DNA of 64,000 nt from Lachnospiraceae bacterium. GTDB taxonomy: Bacteria > Bacillota > Clostridia > Lachnospirales > Lachnospiraceae. The position numbers were made by a program, and so were the translations under genes. Location: positions 1 to 64,000 of the forward strand of contig JAJQBC010000069.1 of the NCBI GenBank assembly GCA_021203465.1, written 5' to 3'. This document shows positions 25,024 through 33,300 of the stretch, one piece after another. Position 1 is the stretch's first letter; every line of letters begins with the position of its first letter. The notes under the pieces were generated by a model that did not search any database, was not told the origin of the DNA, and was given only the letters and a program-made list of their open reading frames with translations.

Positions 25024-26202
25024 ATGAATGAACTGCAATTAAAATACGGCTGCAACCCAAACCAGAAGCCTTCCCGCATCTTCATGACGGACGGAAGCGA
25101 GCTCCCGGTCAAAGTGCTTTCCGGCAAGCCCGGCTACATCAATTTTCTCGACGCGCTGAACGGCTGGCAGCTCGTCAGCGAGCTGAAAAAGGCGACCGGC
25201 CTTCCGGCTGCCACCTCATTCAAGCATGTTTCCCCGGCTGGTGCGGCGGTCGGCCTGCCTCTCACAGACACGCTCGCAAAGATCTACTGGGTGGATGATT
25301 TAGGGGAGCTCTCGCTGCTCGCCTGCGCTTACGCCAGAGCCAGAGGCGCTGACCGCATGTCCTCCTTCGGCGATTTTATCTCTCTCTCCGATATCTGCGA
25401 TGCGGACACCGCGTGCCTGATCAAAAGAGAAGTTTCCGACGGCGTCATCGCTCCGGGCTATACAGCGGAGGCGTTCGAGATTTTAAAACAGAAGAAAAAG
25501 GGAAATTATAATGTAATCGAGATCGACCCTGACTATGTGCCGGCTCCGATCGAACAGAAGCAGGTCTTCGGCGTCACCTTCGAGCAAGGAAGAAATGAGC
25601 TTGATGTGAACGGCGATCTCCTCGCAAACATCGTCACGAAAAATAAGAACATTCCCGCGGAGGCGCTGATCGACCTGAAGGTCTCGCTCATCACGCTCAA
25701 GTACACGCAGTCCAACTCCGTCTGCTTCGTCAAAGATGGACAGGCGATCGGCATCGGCGCCGGGCAGCAGTCCCGCGTCCACTGCACGCGCCTCGCCGGA
25801 AATAAAGCGGACAACTGGTTTCTGCGCCAATCCCCGCAGGTGCTGAATCTCCCCTTCGTGGACACGCTTTCCCGCGCGGAGCGCGATAATGCAATCGATG
25901 TCTACATCGGCGACGAGTACATGGACGTGCTTGCGGACGGCGCCTGGGAGAAGATTTTCCGCACGAAACCGGAAGTCTTTACGCGTGAGGCGAAGCGCGC
26001 CTGGCTCGATCAGCTGACCGACGTAACGCTCGGTTCTGACGCCTTCTTCCCCTTCGCGGACAACATTGAGCGCGCGCACAAGAGCGGCGTGAAGTACATT
26101 GCCCAGCCGGGCGGCAGCGTCCGCGATGACCTTGTCATCGAGTGCTGCGACAAGTACGGCATCGCGATGGCCTTCACCGGCATCCGTCTGTTCCATCATT
26201 AA
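25024..26202 (+). CDS. Phosphoribosylaminoimidazolecarboxamide (AICAR) formyltransferase, stand-alone
   Basis: 392 residues resembling the C-terminal AICARFT half of PurH: LKYGCNPNQKPSRIFM at the start, SFKHVSPAGAAVG (about 66-78, with the catalytic Lys-His), KYTQSNSVCFVKDGQAIGIG and GAGQQSRVHCTRLAG further on, and FPFADNIERAHKSGVKYIAQ then PGGSVRD near the end. It formylates AICAR with 10-formyl-THF. There is no MGS-like cyclohydrolase domain, whose work is done by the preceding gene. AAAGGAGG precedes the ATG, and it is controlled by the ZTP riboswitch as second gene of the operon. Confidence 0.93.
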   Translation: MNELQLKYGCNPNQKPSRIFMTDGSELPVKVLSGKPGYINFLDALNGWQLVSELKKATGLPAATSFKHVSPAGAAVGLPLTDTLAKIYWVDDLGELSLLACAYARARGADRMSSFGDFISLSDICDADTACLIKREVSDGVIAPGYTAEAFEILKQKKKGNYNVIEIDPDYVPAPIEQKQVFGVTFEQGRNELDVNGDLLANIVTKNKNIPAEALIDLKVSLITLKYTQSNSVCFVKDGQAIGIGAGQQSRVHCTRLAGNKADNWFLRQSPQVLNLPFVDTLSRAERDNAIDVYIGDEYMDVLADGAWEKIFRTKPEVFTREAKRAWLDQLTDVTLGSDAFFPFADNIERAHKSGVKYIAQPGGSVRDDLVIECCDKYGIAMAFTGIRLFHH

Positions 26203-26203
26203 A

Positions 26204-26243
26204 GAAAAGGGGAGGCACCGTTTTACGTGCTTCCCCTCTCCTT
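26204..26243. terminator. Bidirectional terminator between AICARFT gene and FMN oxidoreductase gene
   Basis: AGGGGAGGCAC (26208-26218) pairs with GTGCTTCCCCT (26227-26237) apart from one G-T pair; A-rich left flank (AAAGAAA) and a T-run (CCTTTTTT) on the right. Confidence 0.85.
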
Positions 26244-26251
26244 TTTTCTGC

Positions 26252-27277
26252 CTATTCTGCTCTCCAGATCATATCCCGGGAAATATCCTCCAGCGTGAAC
26301 GCCCCGCACATCGCCATCGTATCGGCGAGTTCCGCGCCGATCTTGTCGACATAGCACTGGACGCCCTCCGCCGCGCCGCCGTAGACCGCTGTCACGAAAG
26401 GCCGCGCGATCAGCACGCCATCTGCGCCCATCGCGATCGCCTTGAATACGTCCACGCCGCTGCGGATACCGCCGTCCACAAGGATCTTCATGCCGCGGCC
26501 TCCGACTGCCGCGACGATGTCCTCGAGCACCTCCGCCGTCGCCGGACACTGGTCGAGCACACGACCGCCATGGTTGGAGACAATGATCGCGGCCGCCCCG
26601 GCGTCCTTCGCCTTCAGCGCCGCCCGGCGCGTCATGACGCCCTTCACGATAAAGGGCACGTCCGCCATTTCCGCAATATCGCGAAGCTCCTCCACCGTCT
26701 TACTGCCCGCCGGAGGCGTCAGGTTCTTGAGGAAGGGAAGCCCCGCCGTGTCGATATCCATCGCCACCGCAAAGCAACCTGAGCCCTTCACAAGCTCCAT
26801 CTTCTCACGAATCGTATCAAAGTTCCAGGGCTTGACCGTCGGGATGCCAAGACCTCCAGCCGCGCGGATCGCCTCCGTCGCCGCCTCCATGACCTTCGCG
26901 TTCGTGCCATCTCCGGTGAAAGCCGCGATTCCTGCCTTTGCACAGGCTTCTACCAGAATATTGTTGTAAACAAGGTCGTCATACTTTTCCCCATAATGCA
27001 GGTTCACCGCACCGACCGGTCCGGCAAAGACCGGATAGCGGAAATGCCTGCCGAAAAGTTCAACCGAAGTGTCCACCGGACGATTCTCATGGATCGTGTC
27101 CATATTCACCCGAATTTCCTGCCACTTCTGGTAATTGCGCATCGCAGTGTCGCCGACGCCCTTCGCACCCGGCCCCGGCATCTGGTTCTTACAGGCCACG
27201 CCGTTACAGACCGGACATGCCTTGCACCAGTTTCCCATGCAGCCTCTCGCCTGATTCAGTACCTCACTGTATTCCAT
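26252..27277 (-). CDS. FMN-dependent alpha-hydroxy-acid oxidoreductase family protein with Cys-rich N-terminus
   Basis: 341 residues. The FMN-binding TIM-barrel marks of the lactate oxidase/glycolate oxidase family are visible: FAGPVGAVNL, PFIVKGVMTRRAA (Lys binding FMN), IVSNHGGRVLDQ (catalytic His with Arg) and ILVDGGIRSGVDVFKAIAMG near the phosphate site. Unlike the usual enzyme, residues 13-29 hold five cysteines (Cx4Cx2Cx2Cx4C), which could bind an iron-sulfur cluster or zinc and couple the flavin to ferredoxin in place of oxygen. This proposal is inference. Substrate is unknown (a 2-hydroxy acid or an isoprenoid such as in IDI-2 are options). AAGGGAGAA precedes the ATG. Confidence 0.8.
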   Translation of the reverse strand: MEYSEVLNQARGCMGNWCKACPVCNGVACKNQMPGPGAKGVGDTAMRNYQKWQEIRVNMDTIHENRPVDTSVELFGRHFRYPVFAGPVGAVNLHYGEKYDDLVYNNILVEACAKAGIAAFTGDGTNAKVMEAATEAIRAAGGLGIPTVKPWNFDTIREKMELVKGSGCFAVAMDIDTAGLPFLKNLTPPAGSKTVEELRDIAEMADVPFIVKGVMTRRAALKAKDAGAAAIIVSNHGGRVLDQCPATAEVLEDIVAAVGGRGMKILVDGGIRSGVDVFKAIAMGADGVLIARPFVTAVYGGAAEGVQCYVDKIGAELADTMAMCGAFTLEDISRDMIWRAE

Positions 27278-27303
27278 TTTGTCATTCTCCCTTCTGTACG
27301 TTA

Positions 27304-27497
27304 TGTCTGCCTTTTCTTTTTGCCGCCTCTATGTCCAGGACAGCAGGCCACAGACCGCCTGCGGCGCAGGCTATATGCCGCCTGTGGCGTCATATGTCTG
27401 AGGCTTGATGGGCGTCCCGCCCATCTCAAAAAGAAAATCCAGCCTGTCGCGGATAAATCCGCGCAGTCTGCCTTTTCTTTTTGCTGCTGTTCTGGAC
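27304..27497. repeat. Palindromic interspersed repeat, family A, copy A2, with a duplicated end
   Basis: The element proper spans 27333-27497. Its ends GTCCAGGACAGCAG and CTGCTGTTCTGGAC pair through one G-T wobble. Inside it shares the A1/A3 scaffold, but the stems differ in a paired manner: GCCTGC/GCAGGC (27357-27371) where A1 has GCCTTC/GAAGGC, and GCGGAT/ATCCGC (27449-27462) where A1 has GCAGGT/ACCTGC. It lacks the GACGTCC module. A 19-base direct repeat (GTCTGCCTTTTCTTTTTGC) occurs at 27304-27322 and 27469-27487, so a piece of a second copy remains next to it. It lies between two same-direction genes, just after the TSUP permease stop. Confidence 0.85.
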
Positions 27498-27503
27498 TGG
27501 GGG

Positions 27504-28268
27504 TCAAAAGAAATGTACCATGATCATCACTGCGCCCAGCACCGTCAGCACGACGCCCGTGATCTGATTCAACGCCCTCGGTTCCGCCCCGTTCGCAAAC
27601 TTCGCCGCACCCTGCGCGCCCAGCAGCGTAAACAGGATGCAGGCGATCAGAGCCACAATATCCGGCATGCCGCCGATCACGACATGGGACGCCGCACCGG
27701 TAAATGCGGTAAAAGACATAACAAAAACACTCGTTCCAACCGCCGTTTTCAGTTCATAATTCAAAACCGACGTCAACACAAGCAGCATCATCATGCCGCC
27801 ACCCGCCCCTACAAAACCGCAGATTGATCCGATAATCGCACCGCCAATCAGCGACTCCACGATCCTTTCCCGCCTACTCTTTGCCGCCAGCACATCCTTA
27901 GTCGTCATCACCGGAAAGAAGATGAATTTCAGGCCGAGGAAAAAAGTCATGATAATGGAAAAATTTCCCACTGTCGTCTGCGGAACCAGCGAAGCCACAT
28001 AGCTCCCGATCATCGTGAAGACAAGCACAGAACCCAGCAGAGTCAGGCTCCCCCGAATGTCTAGATTTTTATTTTTCCAGTATGTATAGGCCGAGGCCGC
28101 AGATGCAAGCACATCGGAGGCCAGAGCGATGGTAATCGCCTCGTAGGAGCCAAAACCTAGAAAGGTGACCAGCATCGGCGAAATCACCGCAGCCGCAGAC
28201 AAACCCGCAAGGCCTGTCCCGATTCCCGCGCCCATTCCAGCCAAAAAATAGATAAAAATCGCTTTCAA
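27504..28268 (-). CDS. TSUP (TauE/SafE) family permease
   Basis: 254 residues with about eight hydrophobic helices. The two halves each carry the family's Gly-rich motif: GAGIGTGLAGLSAAAVISP near residue 13 and GFVGAGGGMMMLLVLT near 150. Members export or import sulfur compounds or small organic anions such as sulfite, sulfoacetate and taurine; the substrate here is unknown. The start is TTG at 28266-28268, overlapping the TGA stop of the DNA glycosylase gene as TTGA, with AAAGGGAAG upstream. Its stop is 7 bp from repeat A2. Confidence 0.88.
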   Translation of the reverse strand: MKAIFIYFLAGMGAGIGTGLAGLSAAAVISPMLVTFLGFGSYEAITIALASDVLASAASAYTYWKNKNLDIRGSLTLLGSVLVFTMIGSYVASLVPQTTVGNFSIIMTFFLGLKFIFFPVMTTKDVLAAKSRRERIVESLIGGAIIGSICGFVGAGGGMMMLLVLTSVLNYELKTAVGTSVFVMSFTAFTGAASHVVIGGMPDIVALIACILFTLLGAQGAAKFANGAEPRALNQITGVVLTVLGAVMIMVHFF

Positions 28269-28783
28269 TTAAGACTTCCCTTTCTATCTTCTTCCGCAAA
28301 CAGACACTCTCGCCACAACTGTATCAATTTCTCCAGCGAAAAAGCCGCGTTGGCAGGACTTGTAGAGGGCAGGCGCTCAATGGTCCGCCCGGTTGACTCT
28401 TGGCAATATTTCCGATAAAGCTGGAAAGCCTTATCCCCATTTGCAAAGATCTTTCTGATCGGGCTTGTCCGAAGGATACGGTTCAGATCTGCCGGCGTCA
28501 CATCGCGGATGCTACTGTCGCTCGAACCAATGATCTCACAACTCTGCACCACGTCCCACAGCGCGATATGGTGCCGGTACAACAACGCTTTCTTTTCCTC
28601 TGTCGTCTGCGGCGTCTCCTCTTCCGTCAGCGCCGCGATCAGTTTCCAGAAACGATTCTGAGGATGCCCGTAGTAAAACTGTATTTCCCTCGACTTCACC
28701 GACGGGAAACTCCCGAGGATCAGGATCTCGGAATGCTCATCATAGACCGGCTCGAAACTGTGCTGCACCCGCAGCCTTTTCAC
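28265..28783 (-). CDS. DNA-deoxyinosine glycosylase-like protein (uracil-DNA glycosylase superfamily)
   Basis: 172 residues. ILGSFPSVKSREIQFYYGHP followed by QNRFWKLI matches the motif-1 region of family 6 (hypoxanthine-DNA glycosylase), and LPSTSPANAA near the end matches motif 2. It would remove deaminated purines from DNA in base excision repair. The ORF reaches ATG 28813, but the promoter at 28821-28850 would start transcription at about 28814, leaving no leader; the GTG at 28781-28783 has AAGGGCGAAG upstream and is preferred. It overlaps the TSUP permease start by four bases. Confidence 0.82.
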   Translation of the reverse strand: MKRLRVQHSFEPVYDEHSEILILGSFPSVKSREIQFYYGHPQNRFWKLIAALTEEETPQTTEEKKALLYRHHIALWDVVQSCEIIGSSDSSIRDVTPADLNRILRTSPIRKIFANGDKAFQLYRKYCQESTGRTIERLPSTSPANAAFSLEKLIQLWRECLFAEEDRKGSLN

Positions 28784-28820
28784 TGTCTCTTCGCCCTTTT
28801 TCTCTCGTAACATAATTTAT

Positions 28821-28850
28821 AGTATAGCACCAACTCCCCCGATTGGTAAA
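28821..28850 (-). promoter_or_regulatory. Promoter of the DNA glycosylase-TSUP permease operon
   Basis: On the minus strand TTTACC (28845-28850), an 18-bp spacer and TATACT (28821-28826). Start expected near 28814. Confidence 0.6.
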
Positions 28851-28862
28851 GCCCGGATTTGC

Positions 28863-28896
28863 AAGAAAAGCGGCAGAGATCACTGCTCCCTGCCGC
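28863..28896 (-). terminator. Terminator of the gltBD operon
   Basis: On the minus strand GCGGCAGGGA pairs with TCTCTGCCGC (28870-28879 with 28887-28896; one G-T pair), followed by TTTTCTTGC. It lies 14 bp after the gltD stop. Confidence 0.85.
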
Positions 28897-28909
28897 CTTT
28901 CTTTCCTTA

Positions 28910-30394
28910 TTACAGATTCGTATAGCCCATCAGCGATTCGTCCACTTCCCGCGCGACGTCGCGGCCCTCGCGGATAGCCCGCACGACCAGCGACTGGCCG
29001 ATGTGCATGTCGCCCGCGGTGAAGACGTTCGGCACGCTCGTCGCATGTTTGCCGGGTGCGGTCGCGATATTCGTGCGCCCGTCGACGTCCACACCGAAGC
29101 CCTTCGTCACATACTCCTCGCTGCCGAGGAAGCCTGCCGCGATCAGCACCAGCTCCACGTCGATCACGAACTCGCTGCCCTCGACGGGAACCATCATCAT
29201 GCGGCCGGTCTTCTCATCCTTTTTGCTCTCAAGCCGCACGATCTTCGCCTGCTTCACGTTTCCGGCCTTGTCCTTGATAAACTCCTGCACCGTGGTCTGG
29301 TAGATGCGCGGATCGTGGCCGAACTTCGCGATCGCCTCCTGCTGGCCATAGTCAGTCTTGCAGACCCGCGGCCAGACCGGCCAGGGGTTGTTCGCCGCGC
29401 GCTCATCCGGCAGCTTCGGCATCATCTCGAGCTGGGTCACAGACTTACAGCCGAGGCGGATCGAGGTGCCCACGCAGTCATTTCCGGTATCGCCGCCTCC
29501 GATGACGAGTACGTTCTTCCCCTTCGCCGGAATATATTTCTGATCCTCGAAATTCGAGTCGAGAAGGCTCTTCGTCGTCGTCTTAAGGAAATCCACCGCG
29601 AAGTAAATGCCCTTCGCGTCGCGGCCCGGCGCCTTGATATCACGCGGATTCTTCGAGCCGCCGCAGAGGATGACGCGGTCGTATTCCTTCAGGAGCTGAT
29701 CCGCCTTGATATCTACGCCTACATTGCAGCCCGTGCGGAAGACGATGCCCTCCTCCTCCATGATCTTGATCTTTCTGTCAATGATGTGTTTTTCAAGCTT
29801 CATATTCGGGATGCCATACATCAGAAGCCCGCCCACGCGGTCGTCACGCTCGAAGACCGTCACGCTGTGTCCGCGCCGGTTGAGCTGATCCGCCGCCGCG
29901 AGGCCGGAGGGACCGGAGCCCACGACCGCGACCTTCTTGCCCGTACGCACCTTCGGCGGCCGCGCGTGGGCATAGCCCTTTTTATAAGCATTTTCAATGA
30001 TCGCCAGCTCATTGCCCTTCGTCCCGACCGGATCGCCGTTCAGGTTGCAGGTGCAGGCCGCTTCGCAGAGTGCCGGACATACACGCCCTGTAAACTCCGG
30101 AAAATTGCTGGTCTTGATCAGGCGATAATAAGCCTCCTCCCAGTTTCCCATGTAGAGCAGATCATTCCACTCCGGCACCATATTCTGCAGCGGGCAGCCG
30201 CTCATCATGCCGGAAAGCATCATGCCGGCCTGACAGAAGGGTACGCCGCAGGACATACACCGGGCGCCCTGCTTCTCCTGCTCCGCATGCGTGAGCGGTA
30301 CGTGAAACTCATTGAAATGTTTGATTCTCTCGAGCGGCTCCTCCGCCCGCGCGTCCTTGCGCTCATAATCCAAAAAGCCTGTTGGTTTTCCCAT
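28910..30394 (-). CDS. gltD: Glutamate synthase (NADPH) small subunit
   Basis: 494 residues. The N-terminal iron-sulfur region has CMSCGVPFC (about 46-54), CPLQN and CPALCEAACTC, followed by two dinucleotide-binding sites: VAVVGSGPSGLAAADQL (FAD) and VLVIGGGDTGNDC (NADPH). It passes electrons from NADPH to the large subunit. It starts 2 bp after the gltB stop, with AGGAGGTGCGTTAGTT upstream, so the operon order is gltB-gltD. Length is that of the usual beta subunit. Confidence 0.96.
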   Translation of the reverse strand: MGKPTGFLDYERKDARAEEPLERIKHFNEFHVPLTHAEQEKQGARCMSCGVPFCQAGMMLSGMMSGCPLQNMVPEWNDLLYMGNWEEAYYRLIKTSNFPEFTGRVCPALCEAACTCNLNGDPVGTKGNELAIIENAYKKGYAHARPPKVRTGKKVAVVGSGPSGLAAADQLNRRGHSVTVFERDDRVGGLLMYGIPNMKLEKHIIDRKIKIMEEEGIVFRTGCNVGVDIKADQLLKEYDRVILCGGSKNPRDIKAPGRDAKGIYFAVDFLKTTTKSLLDSNFEDQKYIPAKGKNVLVIGGGDTGNDCVGTSIRLGCKSVTQLEMMPKLPDERAANNPWPVWPRVCKTDYGQQEAIAKFGHDPRIYQTTVQEFIKDKAGNVKQAKIVRLESKKDEKTGRMMMVPVEGSEFVIDVELVLIAAGFLGSEEYVTKGFGVDVDGRTNIATAPGKHATSVPNVFTAGDMHIGQSLVVRAIREGRDVAREVDESLMGYTNL

Positions 30395-30396
30395 AA

Positions 30397-33300
30397 CTAA
30401 CGCACCTCCTGTCCTCTCTTGACCGCGTAGAACGCCTCGATCTGTGCCTGTTCTGTATTCATGCCTTTCTCCTCCATCTGGACGATCAGGCTGAGCATCC
30501 GCTTGTAGTCGTTCGGGATGATCTTCTTGAATTTTGGCAGGTACTGTTCAAAATGGTCGAGAATCAGCTTTCCCTTCTGCGAGTTCGTGTAGGCCACATG
30601 CTCCTTGATCATGTCCTTAAGCTCCTGCACGTCGTATTTATTGGAGACTTCCTCCAGCGTCACCATGGACTTATTGACCTTGGTGTAGAGGTCCCGATCT
30701 TCATCGAGCACATAGGCGATGCCGCCGCTCATACCGGCCGCAAAGTTCTTGCCGACCTTGCCGAGGATGACCGCACAGCCGCCGGTCATGTACTCACAAC
30801 CGTGATCGCCGGTACCCTCCACAACGGCGCGCACGCCGGAATTTCGCACGCAGAAGCGCTCGCCCGCCACGCCGCAGATGTAAGCCTTGCCGCTGGTAGC
30901 GCCATAAAACGCCACATTTCCTATAATAATATTTTCATCCTGTTTAAAGGTAATTCCCTTTGACGGATAGACAATCAGCTTGCCGCCCGAGAGCCCCTTT
31001 CCAAAGTAATCGTTCGAATCGCCCTCGAGTTCCAGCGTCAGGCCACTCGGAATGAAGGCGCCGAAGCTCTGGCCGCCCGCGCCGTTACACTTGACTGTAA
31101 AGGTGTCCTCCGGAAGTCCCTCCGGATAGCGCGAGGTAATCTCGGAGCCGAACATCGTGCCGAAGGCGCGGTTCGTATTTCCGACATCGAGCTCAATGCT
31201 GCGCTTCTGTCCCTTTTCAAGAGCGGGGCCGAATTCCTTCGAGAGGACGGTCGCGTCGAGCGTCTTTTCCAGTTCAAAGTTGTAAACCTGCTTCGGGTCG
31301 AAGATGACCTTCTGTCCTTTGCCCGCATAGGGATTGTCAAGAATGCGGGACAGGTCGATCGTCGCCGCGCGGCCGGTCCTGCCCTCCTTCACGCAGAGCA
31401 TATCCGAACGCCCGACCAGCTCGTCGATCGTGCGCACACCGAGCTTCGCCATGTACTCTCTGAGTTCCTGCGCGATGAAGCGCATAAAGTTCACGACATA
31501 CTCCGGCTTGCCGCGGAAACGTTTTCTCAGCTCCGGATTCTGGGTCGCTACGCCGACCGGACAGGTGTCGAGGTTGCAGACGCGCATCATCACACAGCCC
31601 ATCGTCACCAGCGGAGCCGTCGCGAAGCCAAATTCCTCCGTGCCAAGCATCGCGGCGATCGCCACGTCGCGCCCGCTCATCAGCTTGCCGTCAGTCTCGA
31701 TGCGCACCTTATTTCTCAGGCCGTTCCGTAGAAGGGTCTGATGTGTCTCAGTAAGTCCCAGCTCCCAGGGCAGGCCTGCGTTGTGAATCGAGCTGGCCGG
31801 AGCCGCGCCCGTGCCGCCGTCGTAGCCAGAGATCAGGATGACCTGCGCACCGGCCTTCGCAACGCCTGTCGCGACCGTGCCGACACCCGCCTCGGAGACG
31901 AGCTTCACGGAAATCCTCGCCTTCGGGTTCGCGTTCTTTAGATCGTAGATCAGCTGCGCCAGATCCTCGATCGAGTAAATATCATGATGCGGCGGCGGGG
32001 AGATCAGGCTCACTCCGGGGGTCGAGAGTCTCGTCTTCGCGATCCACGGATAGACCTTGCCTCCCGGCAGATGGCCGCCCTCGCCGGGCTTCGCGCCCTG
32101 CCCCATCTTGATCTGAATCTCCTGCGCGCTCACGAGATAGCGGCTTGTCACGCCGAAGCGGCCGCTCGCCACCTGCTTGATCGCGGAGCACCTATTCAGG
32201 CCGTCCGGCCCGATGCTCAGGCGCTCGATGCTCTCGCCGCCCTCACCGGTATTCGACTTGCCGTGCAGCTGGTTCATCGCGATGGCCAGACACTCATGCG
32301 CCTCCTGCGAGATCGAGCCGTAGGACATTGCGCCGGTCTTGAAACGCGTCACGATGGAATCCACACTCTCGACCTGCTCGATCGGCACGCCTTTCTTCGG
32401 ATATTTGAAGTCGAGCAGCTTTCTTAACTGGCCGCGGTTCCCCTCGCCGTCCACCAGATCGGTGTACTGCTTAAAGAGCTCATAATTGCCCTCCCGCGTG
32501 GACTGCTGCAGCAGATGAATCGTCCGCGGGTTGTAGAGGTGGTCCTCACCCGAGCTTCTCGACTTGTGCAGTCCCAGGCTGTCGAGCGCCGGGCTGGTCT
32601 CAAGTCCGAGCGGATCGAAAGCCGAGGAATGCAGCGCCTCCACCTGCTCACCTATCTCAGCAAGACCGATGCCGCCGATGCGGCTGACCGTATTCGTGAA
32701 ATATTTGTCGACCACCTCTTTATTGATACCGATTGCCTCGAAAATCTTCGAGCCGAGGTAGGACTGAATCGTCGAGATTCCCATCTTCGACGCGATCTTG
32801 ACAATACCGCTCAAAACCGCCTGGTTGTAATCGTCCACCGCCGCATAGTAATCCTTATTTAAAAGACCCTTGTCGATCAGCTCGTGGATGCTCTCATGCG
32901 CAAGATAGGGATTCACCGCGCAGGCGCCGTAGCCGAGCAGCGTCGCGAAGTGATGCACTTCTCTGGGCTCGCCGGACTCCAGCACGAGCGAGACGCTGGT
33001 GCGCTTCTTCGTCCGCACCAAATGCTGCTGCAGCGCCGAGACCGCCAGCAGCGAAGGAATCGCCACATGATTCTCATCCACGCCGCGGTCGGACAGAATC
33101 AGGATGTTGACACCATCGCGGTAGGCGCGGTCCGCCTCCACGAACAGCCGGTCGATCGCACGCTCCAGACTTGTATTTTTATAGTATGTAATCGGAAGCA
33201 CCTCGACCTTGAAGCCGTGCTTCTTCATCGTCTTGATCTTCAAAAGATCCGTATTCGTCAGGATCGGATTGTTGATCTTCAGCACACAGCAGTTCTCCGG

